A program made the position numbers and the translations under genes. The notes beneath the pieces are model-generated. The model worked only from the letters and a program-made list of their open reading frames with translations. It was not told the origin of the DNA and made no database searches. Shown in pieces: positions 48,025 through 57,400 of a stretch of DNA of 64,000 bases; the stretch's first letter is position 1; every line of letters begins with the position of its first letter. Source of the DNA: Singulisphaera sp. GP187 (GTDB lineage: Bacteria > Planctomycetota > Planctomycetia > Isosphaerales > Isosphaeraceae); contig NZ_FSRB01000003.1 in assembly GCF_900129635.1 (NCBI RefSeq), positions 186,001-250,000 on the forward strand, in the 5' to 3' direction.

Positions 48025-48347
48025 GCGTAGCCGGCCATTTCGCGGATCTCGATCGTGTGCCCGGGCGGACACGCACGGGCGATCGCCAGCGCGGCGTCGT
48101 AGTCGTCGGCCTGGATGATCGTGAAGCTGACGATGATTTCCTTGGCTTCGACATAGGGACCGTCGGTCACAAGGCCAGCCTTCACGATTCGGCCGGTGTG
48201 CTTCAATCCGTCGCCTCCGGGCACAATCGACGAGCTGAACTTTTGCATCCATGCGCCCCAGGCCGCCCCCAAAGCCTGCATTTCCTCAGGAGACGGCTGG
48301 ACGCGACTCTCCGTGGATTCGCGATAGATGAACAGAAACTTCGCCAT
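48021..48347 (-). CDS. YCII-related (DGPF) domain protein
   Basis: A 108-residue cytoplasmic protein of the YCII/DGPF family, starting ATG at 48347 with GGAGTC upstream. It has the ferredoxin-like dimer pattern: MAKFLFIYRESTESRVQPSP, then WGAWMQKFSSSIVPGGDGL, the DGPF-equivalent DGPYVEAKEIIVSFTII and a final PGHTIEIREMAGYA. Its stop overlaps the start of the ECF sigma gene, and the pair is a conserved module in ECF42 systems. The biochemical role of DGPF proteins is not settled. Confidence 0.9.
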   Translation of the reverse strand: MAKFLFIYRESTESRVQPSPEEMQALGAAWGAWMQKFSSSIVPGGDGLKHTGRIVKAGLVTDGPYVEAKEIIVSFTIIQADDYDAALAIARACPPGHTIEIREMAGYA

Positions 48348-48449
48348 GACAGACTCCAGACCGTTTCGCATCCGCGGGCGGAGGTCCGTCCCCCGCCTTA
48401 CGTGAATACAACGAACAAGCCACAACCCTTCGGACACTCGCGCGAAAAA

Positions 48450-48865
48450 AAATCCATCGACGCGCCCGATACGATCCGCGCAGCTCGCTGAGCCAGTGCT
48501 ACCGCTGCTGAGGGCCCACGTGGTGTTCTGGATGCTCATCGAGGAGACGGTCATCGGGAACCTGTTGACAAGTGCGTCCACCCCGACTTCGCGAGCGACC
48601 GCCGCCAGGGTCACGGTCGCCGTCGGCGACCCGGCGAACACGAACATGCCGAAGTCGACCCGCCGACAGCCGCTGGCAACCCGAGAGAGGCCGGCCGGTT
48701 CGAGTCGGTCTCCGATCACCACCTCGGCACCGGCGGCCCACAGGGCAGCCGCCCGCTCGTCCTCGCGACCATGGCGGGAGCCGGACGCCCGCGATCGAGG
48801 AGCAGTTCGGTCACGGTTCGCCCAACCGCACCAAGTTGACCGACTGCCCCGGTTACGAGGATCAT
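48450..48865 (-). pseudogene. Decayed NmrA-like NAD(P)-binding protein
   Basis: From an ATG at 48865 the frame reads MILVTGAVGQLGAVGRTVTE, the dinucleotide-binding start of NmrA/SDR-a5 proteins. It then diverges; the family sequence continues in another frame (VIGDRLEPAGLSRVASGCRR, VAREVGVDALVNRFPMTVSS, then MSIQNTT). A third frame shows PQQR, an in-frame TAG, and HWLSEL where intact proteins have R-HWLxE. Two frame changes and a stop make this a pseudogene. It lies just upstream of the DGPF/ECF42 pair. Confidence 0.6.
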
Positions 48866-49229
48866 TCGGTTATCGACCAGGCGACGTTCTTCGCTTTCGC
48901 CGAACTTGGGCTGATCCAACACGATCGCATCGATAACGACAAGACTGAAACCAGGCACGACAGGACTGGAACCCACCCGACAACGACCGAATTCGCTGAT
49001 GTCTCAACAACATGGGGCGAATTCGGGCGAGCGAACTCGCCCAGCCAATCTTGCGCAGCAGAACGACCTCCCACCATCCGAACGGGGTGCCGGGATTTAC
49101 CGGATGCCAGGATTTGAACCAGACGGTCAGTTCCTCGGCCTCTGCCTTTGTCACCCGGACCGTCAGCTCGCGCCCATCGGTTCGACACCACCAAGCTGAA
49201 GGGGCTCCGAGCATCATGATTCGTTCATT
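48866..49229. other. Region without a recognised gene
   Basis: Only short overlapping frames with no family resemblance. The sequence may belong to the decayed neighbour. Confidence 0.3.
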
Positions 49230-50270
49230 TCAAAATTGCACGACCACGCCAGTGCCGATGGATTTTTCGAATCGGAAGTTCCCCGACCATTCGGGTTGAA
49301 CGTTATTGTTCAACCCCACCGAAAAGTTGAGCGTCCACTTGAAGTGCGGCTTATTGATGAGGTTCGCGACAACACCCGCATTCAAGAAGCCCTCATCCGG
49401 GTTCAATAAGCTGAAGTCGAAGGTGTCGAGGATCCAGTCGGGCAGCTTTCCCTGCAATTTGGTCTTGAACAGCAGCTCGTTCACGAAATGGCTGAGCACG
49501 GATGGCGAGATCTGGACGTCGTCCCCTAATCCGCCGAGCGTGACCGTCAACTTGTCGACGTGGGCATTGCATCGAACCTGGCTGAGCGTACTGAACTGGG
49601 CCACGGCCAAATGCAAAGCAGAAATATCGATCGCCACGTCACGGCCTAACCGGGTGTCGAACCGCATCGTCGTCATCGTGTCCAACGGCCGGTCGTTGAT
49701 CCGCGGTCGAAAAACCTCGCGAAACCCAACGCCATCGGTCGCCAGGAAGGAAAGGGTGAGGGGCCAATGTTGTTTCCAACCGCTGCTTGACCCCTCGACA
49801 AAGCCGGCACGATCGCCCACCTTTGCGTTCCGAATGGCGACGAGCAACTTCTCGCGATCTTCGACAATGAAGTCGATGCCGTTCAAAACGTCGCGATGGG
49901 CAATGACTGGAAGAAATCGCTGTTTGGAAAGCTTCTCGATCTTGTCCCAGGAATAAACGATGTGATCGCCAAGCACGATCTTGGGCGTAAAGGTTTGCAG
50001 GCGGGTGTTGATCGCATCAAACACCTTTTGATTGGCCAGGAGGTGGTTGATGTGCTTCTCGCAAGCGACAAACGGCGAACCTGTCGACCGCTCGAACGTC
50101 GCCCCCGGCCGATCGGTTTTGGAAGGGGAGGGACTCTTGAGCTTTTCCAACTCCACGGTATTGATGACCTGCTCACCAGTGCCGCCATCCAACGCATGAG
50201 CAGCATCGAACGGCTTGCCCTCACTCAAGGAGACCGGATCCCTCATTCCCAATTTATTTGGCGGCGCCAT
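49230..50270 (-). CDS. Orphan protein of unknown function
   Basis: A 346-residue protein I do not recognise. The ATG at 50270 has GGGGGAC about nine bases upstream. There is no signal peptide; the first 60 residues are polar and probably disordered (ELEKLKSPSPSKTDRPG). The middle is alpha/beta (TFTPKIVLGDHIVYSWDKIE, VLNGIDFIVEDREKLLVAIR). The second half alternates beta strands and ends PEWSGNFRFEKSIGTGVVVQ plus Phe, an ending like the terminal strand of an outer-membrane beta-barrel, although the missing signal peptide argues against that. GC is lower than in adjacent genes. No neighbours indicate a role. Confidence 0.6.
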   Translation of the reverse strand: MAPPNKLGMRDPVSLSEGKPFDAAHALDGGTGEQVINTVELEKLKSPSPSKTDRPGATFERSTGSPFVACEKHINHLLANQKVFDAINTRLQTFTPKIVLGDHIVYSWDKIEKLSKQRFLPVIAHRDVLNGIDFIVEDREKLLVAIRNAKVGDRAGFVEGSSSGWKQHWPLTLSFLATDGVGFREVFRPRINDRPLDTMTTMRFDTRLGRDVAIDISALHLAVAQFSTLSQVRCNAHVDKLTVTLGGLGDDVQISPSVLSHFVNELLFKTKLQGKLPDWILDTFDFSLLNPDEGFLNAGVVANLINKPHFKWTLNFSVGLNNNVQPEWSGNFRFEKSIGTGVVVQF

Positions 50271-50610
50271 CTTGAAAGTCCCCCTGGTTGAAGTGGGATT
50301 TCTCAGATGAGTATCGACCTCGCCGTAAGCGACATCGCATGATCCTCTTCAACACTTATTGTCCTCAGGCCAAATGCCCGTGTCCAGGGGATTGGTTGGT
50401 AAGTCTGGGGCATCCGGCGGCCCCGCCGGCCTCTCCTGTTTTGGGGCTTGTGGTAAACGAGGAGGGCCGTGACTGGCGGGAGTGCGGGTGCGACCACAGA
50501 CCGATTCCGGCTTGACTCGGCCCCAAAGTTAAACAATGATTTAGCGATGTCCCGGCCGCCGCCCGACTCAGGGCCGCATCCGCGCGGGGACGAGCCCGAA
50601 GGGTGTCTTG
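50271..50610. other. Intergenic region, divergent genes
   Basis: A 340-bp spacer between the orphan gene and the DUF1549 operon; presumably promoters, no motif recognised. Confidence 0.3.
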
Positions 50611-53166
50611 ATGCGTATCTTAGGCGCGACGCTTCTGATCCTTGTGACGACTCACGCCGGTCTGGCCGCCCGGGCCGACCAGCCGCTGACATTCGAGCGG
50701 GACGTGCGGCCGATCCTCAAGGCGTACTGCCTCGACTGCCACGGCGGTGGCGAGCAGCTCAAGGGCAAGCTCGACCTTCGGCTCAAGCGGTTCGCAGTGC
50801 GGGGCGGGGCGACCGGGCCGGCGCTGGTGCCAGGGCGGCCGGACGAGAGCGAGCTCCTGGCCCGCGTGCGGGACGGCGAAATGCCGCCGGGCGATGCGAA
50901 GGTGCCCGCCGACCGCGTCGCCGTGCTCGAGAAGTGGATCGCCGCGGGAGCGCCGACGGCGCGGGAGGAGCCGGAGAGCTTGCCTCAGGGGATCGACATC
51001 ACGCCGGAGGATCGGGCGTTCTGGGCATTTCAGCCAATTCGACGCCTGGATCCGCCGCAGGCCGGGCCGGACGACCGGGTGCGGACGCCAATCGATGCGT
51101 TCGTCCTGGCCAGGCTCCGCGACCGCGGGCTCGGGTTCGCCCCCGACGCCGATCGACGCACCCTCATCCGCCGCGTCCACGCCGACTTGACGGGCCTGCC
51201 TCCGACGCCGGAGGAGGTCGACGCGTTCGTCGCCGACCCGGCGCCCGACGCCTACGAGCGGCTTGTTGACCGACTCCTTGCCAGCCCCCATTACGGTGAG
51301 CGGTGGGCGCGGCACTGGCTCGACGCGGCGGGTTACGCCGACTCCGAAGGGGACGGCACGCAAGACACGCCGCGACAGTTCGCCTACAAATACCGCGACT
51401 ACGTCATCCGGGCCCTGAACGCCGACACGCCGTTCGATCGGTTCCTTATCGAACAAGTCGCAGGCGACGAGCTCGTCCCGAAGCCCTGGGCGAACCTGTC
51501 GCCCGAGCAGACGCAGCTCCTGGCAGCGACCGGCTTCCTCCGCACCGCCCCCGACGGAACTGCCACCGGCGGCGCGGATGCCCTGGTGTCGAATCAGGTC
51601 GTCACGGACACGATCAAGATCGTCGGTTCGGCGGTCTTGGGCCTGACCGTCGCCTGTGCCCAGTGCCACGACCATCGCTACGACCCAATCCCCCAGTCGG
51701 ACTACTATCGCTTCCGCGCCGTGTTCGAGCCGGCCCTCGACCCGCAGCATTGGCGCCAGCCCGGTCAGCGGCTCATCTCGCTCTACTCCGACGCCAACCG
51801 TGCCCGCGCCACAGCGGTCGAGGCCGAGGCCCAGGCGATCCAGAAAGAGCTCGACGCCAAGACCGCCCGGTTCCTCGCGGCCGCGACAGTAACGGAGCTG
51901 TCGAAGTTCCCCGAGGACGTGCGGGGCAAGCTCCGTGCGGCTCTCGACGCCCCCGCCGATAAGCGGACCGACGAGCAAAAGTCTCTCCTCGCCACCAACC
52001 CGAGTGTCAACATCAGCGCGGGGGTGCTTTACCAGTACGACCCCAAGGCCGCCGACGAGCTCAAGAAGGACGCCGAGCGGATTGCGGCAAAGCGGTCGGA
52101 GAAGCCGCCGGAAGACTTCGTCAGCGTGCTCGACGAGGTGCCCGGCGTTGCGCCCGAGACGCATCTCTTCCATCGCGGCGACTACCGCCAGCCGAAGTCG
52201 CCGGTCGGGCCGGGCGACCTCACCATCGCGGCCCCGGACGGCCAGCGTTACGAGATTCCCCCCGATGACCCGACGTTGCCGACCACCGGCCGCCGCCTGG
52301 CCTACGCCCGCCACCTGGTGAACGGCCGGCATCCGCTCGTGGGGCGGGTGCTCGTGAACCGGCTCTGGCTTCATCATTTCGGACGCGGCCTGGTCGAGAC
52401 GCCCGGCGACTTTGGCGCACTGGGCACCCGGCCGACGCACCCCGAGTTGCTCGACTGGCTGGCCGACGACGTCGCCCGCGGCGGCTGGGGCCTGAAGCGG
52501 ATGCACCGGCTCATCTTGACGTCCACCGCCTACCGCCAGTCCTCGCGGCGCGCCCCGGCGCAAGACGCGGTGGACATCGAGAACGCCCTGTACGGCCGCT
52601 ACGCCGTCCGCCGGCTCGACGCCGAGGCGTTTCGCGACAACGTGCTCGCCGTCTCAGGCCGCCTCGACCGGACTCCGTTCGGCCCGTCGGTGCCGGTGGC
52701 GGAGGATTCCGTCGGCCAGGTGCTCCCCGACAAGGACTCGCCGCGCCGTAGCGTTTACCTCCAGGCACGCCGCACGAAGCCGGTGTCACTGCTCTCCGCG
52801 TTCGATGCGCCGGTGATGGCCATCAACTGCGACCGCCGTGTGCTCAGCACGTCAGCGCCGCAGGCCCTGGTGCTGATGAACAGCGAGTTCACGCTGGGGC
52901 ATGCGAAATCGATGGCCCAGCGGCTCCGGGCCGAGGCGCCCGCCAACTCCGCCACCGACTCGACGGACCCTGCCGCCAATCGTTTGCCTCGGATGATCGC
53001 CCATGCCTGGCTCGTCGCCTACCAGCGCCCGGTCAGCCGCGAGGAGCTCGACGCCGCCGTTGCGTTCGTCGCGGTCCCCCGTGGCGGTGATGACCCCGAA
53101 CTGGCCGCGCTGACGGACCTCTGCCAGCAGCTCCTCTGTTCCAACGAGTTCCTCTATGTCGACTGA
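50611..53166 (+). CDS. Planctomycete PSCyt1/DUF1549/DUF1553 (PSD1) protein
   Basis: An 851-residue exported protein of a family nearly confined to planctomycetes and relatives, encoded beside DUF1501 proteins; the role is unknown. The ATG at 50611 follows GAAGGG. A signal peptide (MRILGATLLILVTTHAGLAA) leads to a PSCyt1 cytochrome-like domain with FERDVRPILKAYCLDCHGGG (CxxCH haem-binding motif) and RVRDGEMPPGD. The DUF1549 domain follows (PIDAFVLARLRDRGL, LTGLPPTPEEVDAFVADP, YGERWARHWLDAAGY). The C-terminal DUF1553 domain has NRLWLHHFGRGLVETPGDFG and QALVLMNSEFTLGHAKSMA. Its end overlaps the DUF1501 start by 11 bases. Confidence 0.95.
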   Translation: MRILGATLLILVTTHAGLAARADQPLTFERDVRPILKAYCLDCHGGGEQLKGKLDLRLKRFAVRGGATGPALVPGRPDESELLARVRDGEMPPGDAKVPADRVAVLEKWIAAGAPTAREEPESLPQGIDITPEDRAFWAFQPIRRLDPPQAGPDDRVRTPIDAFVLARLRDRGLGFAPDADRRTLIRRVHADLTGLPPTPEEVDAFVADPAPDAYERLVDRLLASPHYGERWARHWLDAAGYADSEGDGTQDTPRQFAYKYRDYVIRALNADTPFDRFLIEQVAGDELVPKPWANLSPEQTQLLAATGFLRTAPDGTATGGADALVSNQVVTDTIKIVGSAVLGLTVACAQCHDHRYDPIPQSDYYRFRAVFEPALDPQHWRQPGQRLISLYSDANRARATAVEAEAQAIQKELDAKTARFLAAATVTELSKFPEDVRGKLRAALDAPADKRTDEQKSLLATNPSVNISAGVLYQYDPKAADELKKDAERIAAKRSEKPPEDFVSVLDEVPGVAPETHLFHRGDYRQPKSPVGPGDLTIAAPDGQRYEIPPDDPTLPTTGRRLAYARHLVNGRHPLVGRVLVNRLWLHHFGRGLVETPGDFGALGTRPTHPELLDWLADDVARGGWGLKRMHRLILTSTAYRQSSRRAPAQDAVDIENALYGRYAVRRLDAEAFRDNVLAVSGRLDRTPFGPSVPVAEDSVGQVLPDKDSPRRSVYLQARRTKPVSLLSAFDAPVMAINCDRRVLSTSAPQALVLMNSEFTLGHAKSMAQRLRAEAPANSATDSTDPAANRLPRMIAHAWLVAYQRPVSREELDAAVAFVAVPRGGDDPELAALTDLCQQLLCSNEFLYVD

Positions 53167-54634
53167 GCCGCTCCCCCACAGCAGACGGGACTTCCTGGCG
53201 AGCTCCGCCTTCGGCGTCGGTGCATTCGCCCTGGCGCACCTGCTGCGCCAGGACGGACTGCTCGCCGCAGGGCCCCCCAAGCCCGGCGAGAACCTGCCGC
53301 TCGACCTCAGGCCCCGGCCACCCCACCACGCCCCCAAGGCAACGGCGATGATCTCGCTGTTCATGCATGGGGGGCCGTCGCACGTCGACCTCTTCGATCC
53401 CAAGCCCGAGCTGTCAAAGCACCACGGCAAAGACTACGGCGGCGACGTAGCCTTCAGCTTCGTGAATCGCGCCAGCAAGAAGCTGCTTGGAAGCCCCTGG
53501 AAGTTCGCCAAGCACGGACAGTGCGGCACGGACGTTTCGGAACTGCTTCCCGAGACAGCGCGGATGGTGGATGACCTCTGCGTGATCCGGTCGATGCACA
53601 CCGGGCACAACGGCCACGAAGTCTCGATCCGTTACTTCCATGGCGGGATCGCGGGCATCACCGGGCGTCCGACGCTCGGGAGCTGGGTCGTCTACGCCCT
53701 TGGCAGCGAGTCGCAGGAGCTCCCGGCCTACATGGTCCTCTCCGACCCCGCCGGGCACCCCGTCGACGGCACCCACAACTGGTCGAGCGGGTTCATGCCG
53801 CCGACCTACCAGGGGACCGTGCTCCGCCCCCAGGAACCGCGGATCCTCAACCTCGACCCGCCGCCCCACCTCCGCGGCGAAGCGCAAGCTCGGAATCTCC
53901 AATTCCTCGATGCGCTGAACCGCCGCCACGTGGCCTCGCACCCCGGTGAGACCGACCTGGAGGCCCGAATCCGGACCTACGAGCTCGCCGCGTCAATGCA
54001 GACCGCCGCGAAGGAGGCGCTCGACGTCTCCGGCGAGCCCGAGTACATCAAGCGGCTCTACGGCCTGGACCAGGACGCCACCCGCGAGTACGGCACGCGC
54101 TGCCTGATCGCGCGGCGGCTGGTCGAGCGCGGGGTTCGCTTCGTCCAGCTCTTCCTGGGCGGCCAGCCCTGGGACAACCACAGCGCCATTAAAACGACAC
54201 TCCCCGAGATCTGCCGTCGCACCGACCGGCCCGCCGCCGCACTCGTGGCAGACTTGAAACAGCGCGGTCTGCTGGACACGACGCTCGTCCACTGGGGCGG
54301 CGAGATCGGCCGGCTCCCGGTCAGCGAGGGGACCCTCGACGACAACGCAGGGCGGGACCACAACGGCCAAGGGTTCTCGATCTGGCTCGCCGGCGGCGGA
54401 ATCAAGGGCGGCATGATCCACGGCGCCACCGACGAGGTCGGCCACCGCGCCGCCGACGGGATCGTCACCCCAAACGACTTCCAGGCCACGGTCCTCCACC
54501 AGCTTGGCCTGGAGCACACGCGGCTGGCCTACCACGCCAACGGCCGTGCCCAGCAACTCATCGACGGCCGCCCCGCCCGAGTGGTGGGTGAGATCCTCGC
54601 GTCGCCGCCGGGGGCCGATCAGGTGTCGAAGTGA
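53156..54634 (+). CDS. DUF1501 family Tat-exported protein
   Basis: A 492-residue protein of the alkaline-phosphatase-like DUF1501 family. It overlaps the upstream gene by 11 bases and is therefore coupled. The Tat signal is SRRDFLASSAFGVGAFALAH. Visible family motifs: MISLFMHGGPSHVDLFDPKP, MHTGHNGHEVSIRYFHGG, TLVHWGGEIGRLPVSEG and GRDHNGQGFSIWLAGGGIKG, containing the conserved Asp/His residues that would bind metal in the phosphatase/sulfatase fold. Substrate unknown; the pairing with the PSCyt1/DUF1549 protein suggests one exported complex or pathway. Confidence 0.95.
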   Translation: MSTEPLPHSRRDFLASSAFGVGAFALAHLLRQDGLLAAGPPKPGENLPLDLRPRPPHHAPKATAMISLFMHGGPSHVDLFDPKPELSKHHGKDYGGDVAFSFVNRASKKLLGSPWKFAKHGQCGTDVSELLPETARMVDDLCVIRSMHTGHNGHEVSIRYFHGGIAGITGRPTLGSWVVYALGSESQELPAYMVLSDPAGHPVDGTHNWSSGFMPPTYQGTVLRPQEPRILNLDPPPHLRGEAQARNLQFLDALNRRHVASHPGETDLEARIRTYELAASMQTAAKEALDVSGEPEYIKRLYGLDQDATREYGTRCLIARRLVERGVRFVQLFLGGQPWDNHSAIKTTLPEICRRTDRPAAALVADLKQRGLLDTTLVHWGGEIGRLPVSEGTLDDNAGRDHNGQGFSIWLAGGGIKGGMIHGATDEVGHRAADGIVTPNDFQATVLHQLGLEHTRLAYHANGRAQQLIDGRPARVVGEILASPPGADQVSK

Positions 54635-54957
54635 GCCACACGCAATAAGATCCGCCCTGGCTGATCACTCGCTTCGGGAAGGTCCCCGCCGCCTCGTTCC
54701 CGAGCGATGGTGTTCCACCATGCGCGGGGGGTAGTCGTCGAACAGCGAGCCATCGGCGGCCTGCTCGAAGTGTCGGATCCTCGACCACAGTGGTGCCTCT
54801 GCTTTGCGTCCCCGTGAATAGGCTTCAGCTCGGCGTGAGAGCGTGTTATGAACCACGCCAAGGCGTTAGTTTGAGCCGGCTCGAAACAGGATGCGAGGTC
54901 GTGTAGCACGGTGGACGTCTCGCTGTCGCATGACGGTGTGCAGTCATCCCAGAGGTT
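54635..54957. other. Intergenic region, convergent genes
   Basis: A 323-bp region. A 63-codon minus-strand frame (54665-54856, with WSRIRHFEQAADGSLFDDYP) looks protein-like in part but has no recognisable family; it may be a gene remnant. Confidence 0.3.
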
Positions 54958-56394
54958 TCAATCCTCGATCTGCATCCCGGCTCCGTGGATTCTACCCTTC
55001 TTATCGAGATCGAACGTCAACTTGACGGTCATGTTCTCGAGGACGGCCCGATACTGGACACGTAGGCCCTGATCCTGCTCCTTCCGTTCGAGGAGCTGGA
55101 AAGTCTGCAAGGCTCCGAACGAGGCCAACCTCTCTTGATCGGCCTTGATGGCCGGAATGATCTTCGTCTTTGCCTGGTCCGTGAAAATCGCCCCGTCAAC
55201 CTCGCCTTTGAGCGCCCCCTCGAACATGCCCCGGAGGCGTTCAGTGGTCTGCTTATCGTTATCGGCGATTGGCTCGACCGGCTTGGCCGCGAGCGCCGGC
55301 AGGTAAAGGCCGGCGATTCCGCGTGCCAAACCATCGGCCCGGCCGCCGTCGGCATTGGTCAACACAATCACGGTCAGCTTGTCGTCGATAAAGCGCGAGA
55401 TCTCGGTGGAGAAGCCGGGGATGGCGCCGCCATGCGAGATACGGCGGTGGTCGTTCACCTTCGACACCTCCCAGCCGAAACCATAGTCGGCCTCTTTGCC
55501 ATCGTTCAACCGGGTTGGAGCCCACATGTGTTCGAGAGTCGACTCATCGAGGATCGTGTGGCCCGCGAGCGCGAACTCCCACTTCACGAGGTCGCCGAGG
55601 GTCGATACGAGCATGCCGGCCGCGAAGGGCTGGGTCGGGCTCACGTACTCGGCGTTCCTCAAAGTCTTTCCGTCCCACTGATATCCCTGCGCACGGCTCG
55701 TGATTACGACCCGGAGGTCGTTCACGCGGGTGTGCGTCATCCCGAGGGGCTTGAAGACCCGTTCGGCCATGGACTCGCCATAAGGCTTGCCAGTGGTCTG
55801 CTCGATGAGCATTCCCAGGAGCACGTAGCCAGTATTGGTATAAAGCCACTTTGCTCCCGGCGTGAAATCCAGCGGCGCCGTCGCGACTCGATCGAGGATT
55901 TCGCGCGGCGTGCAGTCCTGCCGCAGCGTCTTGTTGTACCCCTGGACCGAGGTGTAATTCTTGATGCCCGAAGTGTGATTCAGCAGGTGTCGGACCGTCA
56001 CCGACTCCCATGTCCTCGGGAGGTCGGGCAGTCGCTCCGTGATCTTGTCGTCGAGCCCGAGCGCTCCGTCCTTCACGAGTTGCATGATCGCGGACGCGGT
56101 GAAAGTCTTGGTGACCGACGCAATCTGATAGACGGTGTGCTCCGTTACCGGAACGCGATGCTCGACGTTCGCAAGCCCGTAGGACTTGGTTAGGGCGATC
56201 ATTCCATCGCTCACAACGGCGACCGATACTCCTGGAATGTGATGCCGTTTCATGAATTGTGTGACGTATTCATCGACGTCCGCAGAGATGGAATCACTTC
56301 GTCTCGACTCGCTGGCTTGAGCCGCATTGAGGACTTGAGCGAGACACACGCCGATGATGGCGCAGACGTACGTTGCGGGGATCGGGAATCTCAT
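54958..56394 (-). CDS. Exported serine hydrolase, beta-lactamase/class C fold
   Basis: Beta-lactamase-superfamily hydrolase (AmpC/esterase/D-aminopeptidase-like), 478 residues, exported. The ATG at 56394 follows AAGAGGACG; the longer frame to 56634 is not supported. The signal peptide is MRFPIPATYVCAIIGVCLAQ. The nucleophile motif is S93-V-T-K96 in YQIASVTKTFTASAIM. The second motif is Y185-T-N187 in WLYTNTGYVLLGMLIEQTTG, and the third is HGG in RRISHGGAIPGFSTEIS. A C-terminal domain of about 100 residues resembles DUF3471 (SFGALQTFQLLERKEQDQGL). The natural substrate is unknown. Confidence 0.92.
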   Translation of the reverse strand: MRFPIPATYVCAIIGVCLAQVLNAAQASESRRSDSISADVDEYVTQFMKRHHIPGVSVAVVSDGMIALTKSYGLANVEHRVPVTEHTVYQIASVTKTFTASAIMQLVKDGALGLDDKITERLPDLPRTWESVTVRHLLNHTSGIKNYTSVQGYNKTLRQDCTPREILDRVATAPLDFTPGAKWLYTNTGYVLLGMLIEQTTGKPYGESMAERVFKPLGMTHTRVNDLRVVITSRAQGYQWDGKTLRNAEYVSPTQPFAAGMLVSTLGDLVKWEFALAGHTILDESTLEHMWAPTRLNDGKEADYGFGWEVSKVNDHRRISHGGAIPGFSTEISRFIDDKLTVIVLTNADGGRADGLARGIAGLYLPALAAKPVEPIADNDKQTTERLRGMFEGALKGEVDGAIFTDQAKTKIIPAIKADQERLASFGALQTFQLLERKEQDQGLRVQYRAVLENMTVKLTFDLDKKGRIHGAGMQIED

Positions 56395-56705
56395 CGGGGA
56401 GACCGTCCTCTTCTCGAGTCGGGCGTCTTGACACAAGCCGATCTCAAGCTTATTCGGAGCCTGGTCTGAATTATTCGGTTTTGCACAAGGCCCAATGAAC
56501 ATTAGTTTAGATGCGGACGTAGTTGAGAGTAGGTCGTGAAGCTGGCCGAGGCGAAGCGTGGGTTCGTTCTGCTGCCACGACATCGAGTCGTCGTTCGGCA
56601 CGGTTCCGCCGGTTGGCGCGGGACTACGAGACACTCGCCGAACTGCACCTCGAATTCACTTTCTGATGCTCTAAAAGGCTGCCCCCGCTGCTTGAGTCAA
56701 ATTCA
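56395..56705. other. Intergenic region
   Basis: A 311-bp region containing the promoter side of the hydrolase and the 3' side of the DinB gene. Nothing else was recognised. Confidence 0.3.
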
Positions 56706-57203
56706 TCACACGCTCGAGGATTCACCGTTCCAGACGCCGAGGAGCCGCCGGACCGTCACGAGCTGGCCCAGGTGATAGGCGTTGTGGTCGGCCACCAGGA
56801 GGGCCTCACGCAGGATCGTCTGACCCTGCCCGTGCGGGATCGGGGCGAGCAGGTCCGTCCCGGGGTCGGCCACCAGATCCATCATTGCGCGCAGATCGGC
56901 CCGGAACGCCGTGACGGAGCGGTCCCAGGCGCCGGGGTCCGGCGGTTCGTCCGACGTGGGCCAGTAGCCGTCCGGGAACTCAGGGGACACGTGGGCAGGA
57001 TCGACACTGAAACGGAGGATATCCCACTGGGCAATCCGCATGTGTTCCACCAATCGCCAGGGGGTATGCGGCAGCCCCGGCGGCCGCGAGCCACGCAGTT
57101 CGGTGGGCAGTCCGGCGATCGCCCGCTCGAAATCGAGGTGAGCGTGGCTCCCGCCCAATAGCTCCAGGAGGTGTTCCCTCAGCCCGGCTTGTTCTGCCAT
57201 CAT
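56706..57203 (-). CDS. DinB superfamily protein
   Basis: A 165-residue DinB/DUF664-type four-helix protein. The ATG at 57203 (with a second ATG directly after) follows GGAGGAGGG. The metal-site histidines are in PHTPWRLVEHMRIAQWDIL and LLVADHNAYHLGQLVTVRRL. PDGYWPTSDEPPDPGAWDRS is typical of the Planctomycetes/Acidobacteria subgroup. The function of this subgroup is unknown. A truncated second copy of the C-terminal 65 or so codons lies at 62312-62508. Divergent from the SNF2 gene. Confidence 0.88.
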   Translation of the reverse strand: MMAEQAGLREHLLELLGGSHAHLDFERAIAGLPTELRGSRPPGLPHTPWRLVEHMRIAQWDILRFSVDPAHVSPEFPDGYWPTSDEPPDPGAWDRSVTAFRADLRAMMDLVADPGTDLLAPIPHGQGQTILREALLVADHNAYHLGQLVTVRRLLGVWNGESSSV

Positions 57204-57400
57204 CGAAATCCCTCCTCCGAGTCGTCTCGGCCCTTCCCCTGGCCCGGGACGTCGCCCGATTATCGCAGCCCGCGACCGCGCCGGGAAGCGGCGGGGCGTC
57301 GTGGCACCTTGCTCCTCCGGTCGGCGTATTGCGATGGTTCTCGCCGTTCGTACAATGTCAATCAGACGAAAAATCCTCGTCCGGCCAAGAGAACTGCACG

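Noticed and set aside
50620..52563. 647-codon minus-strand frame opposite the DUF1549 gene
   Set aside because: Shadow of a well-conserved gene with a CxxCH motif; no independent signals.
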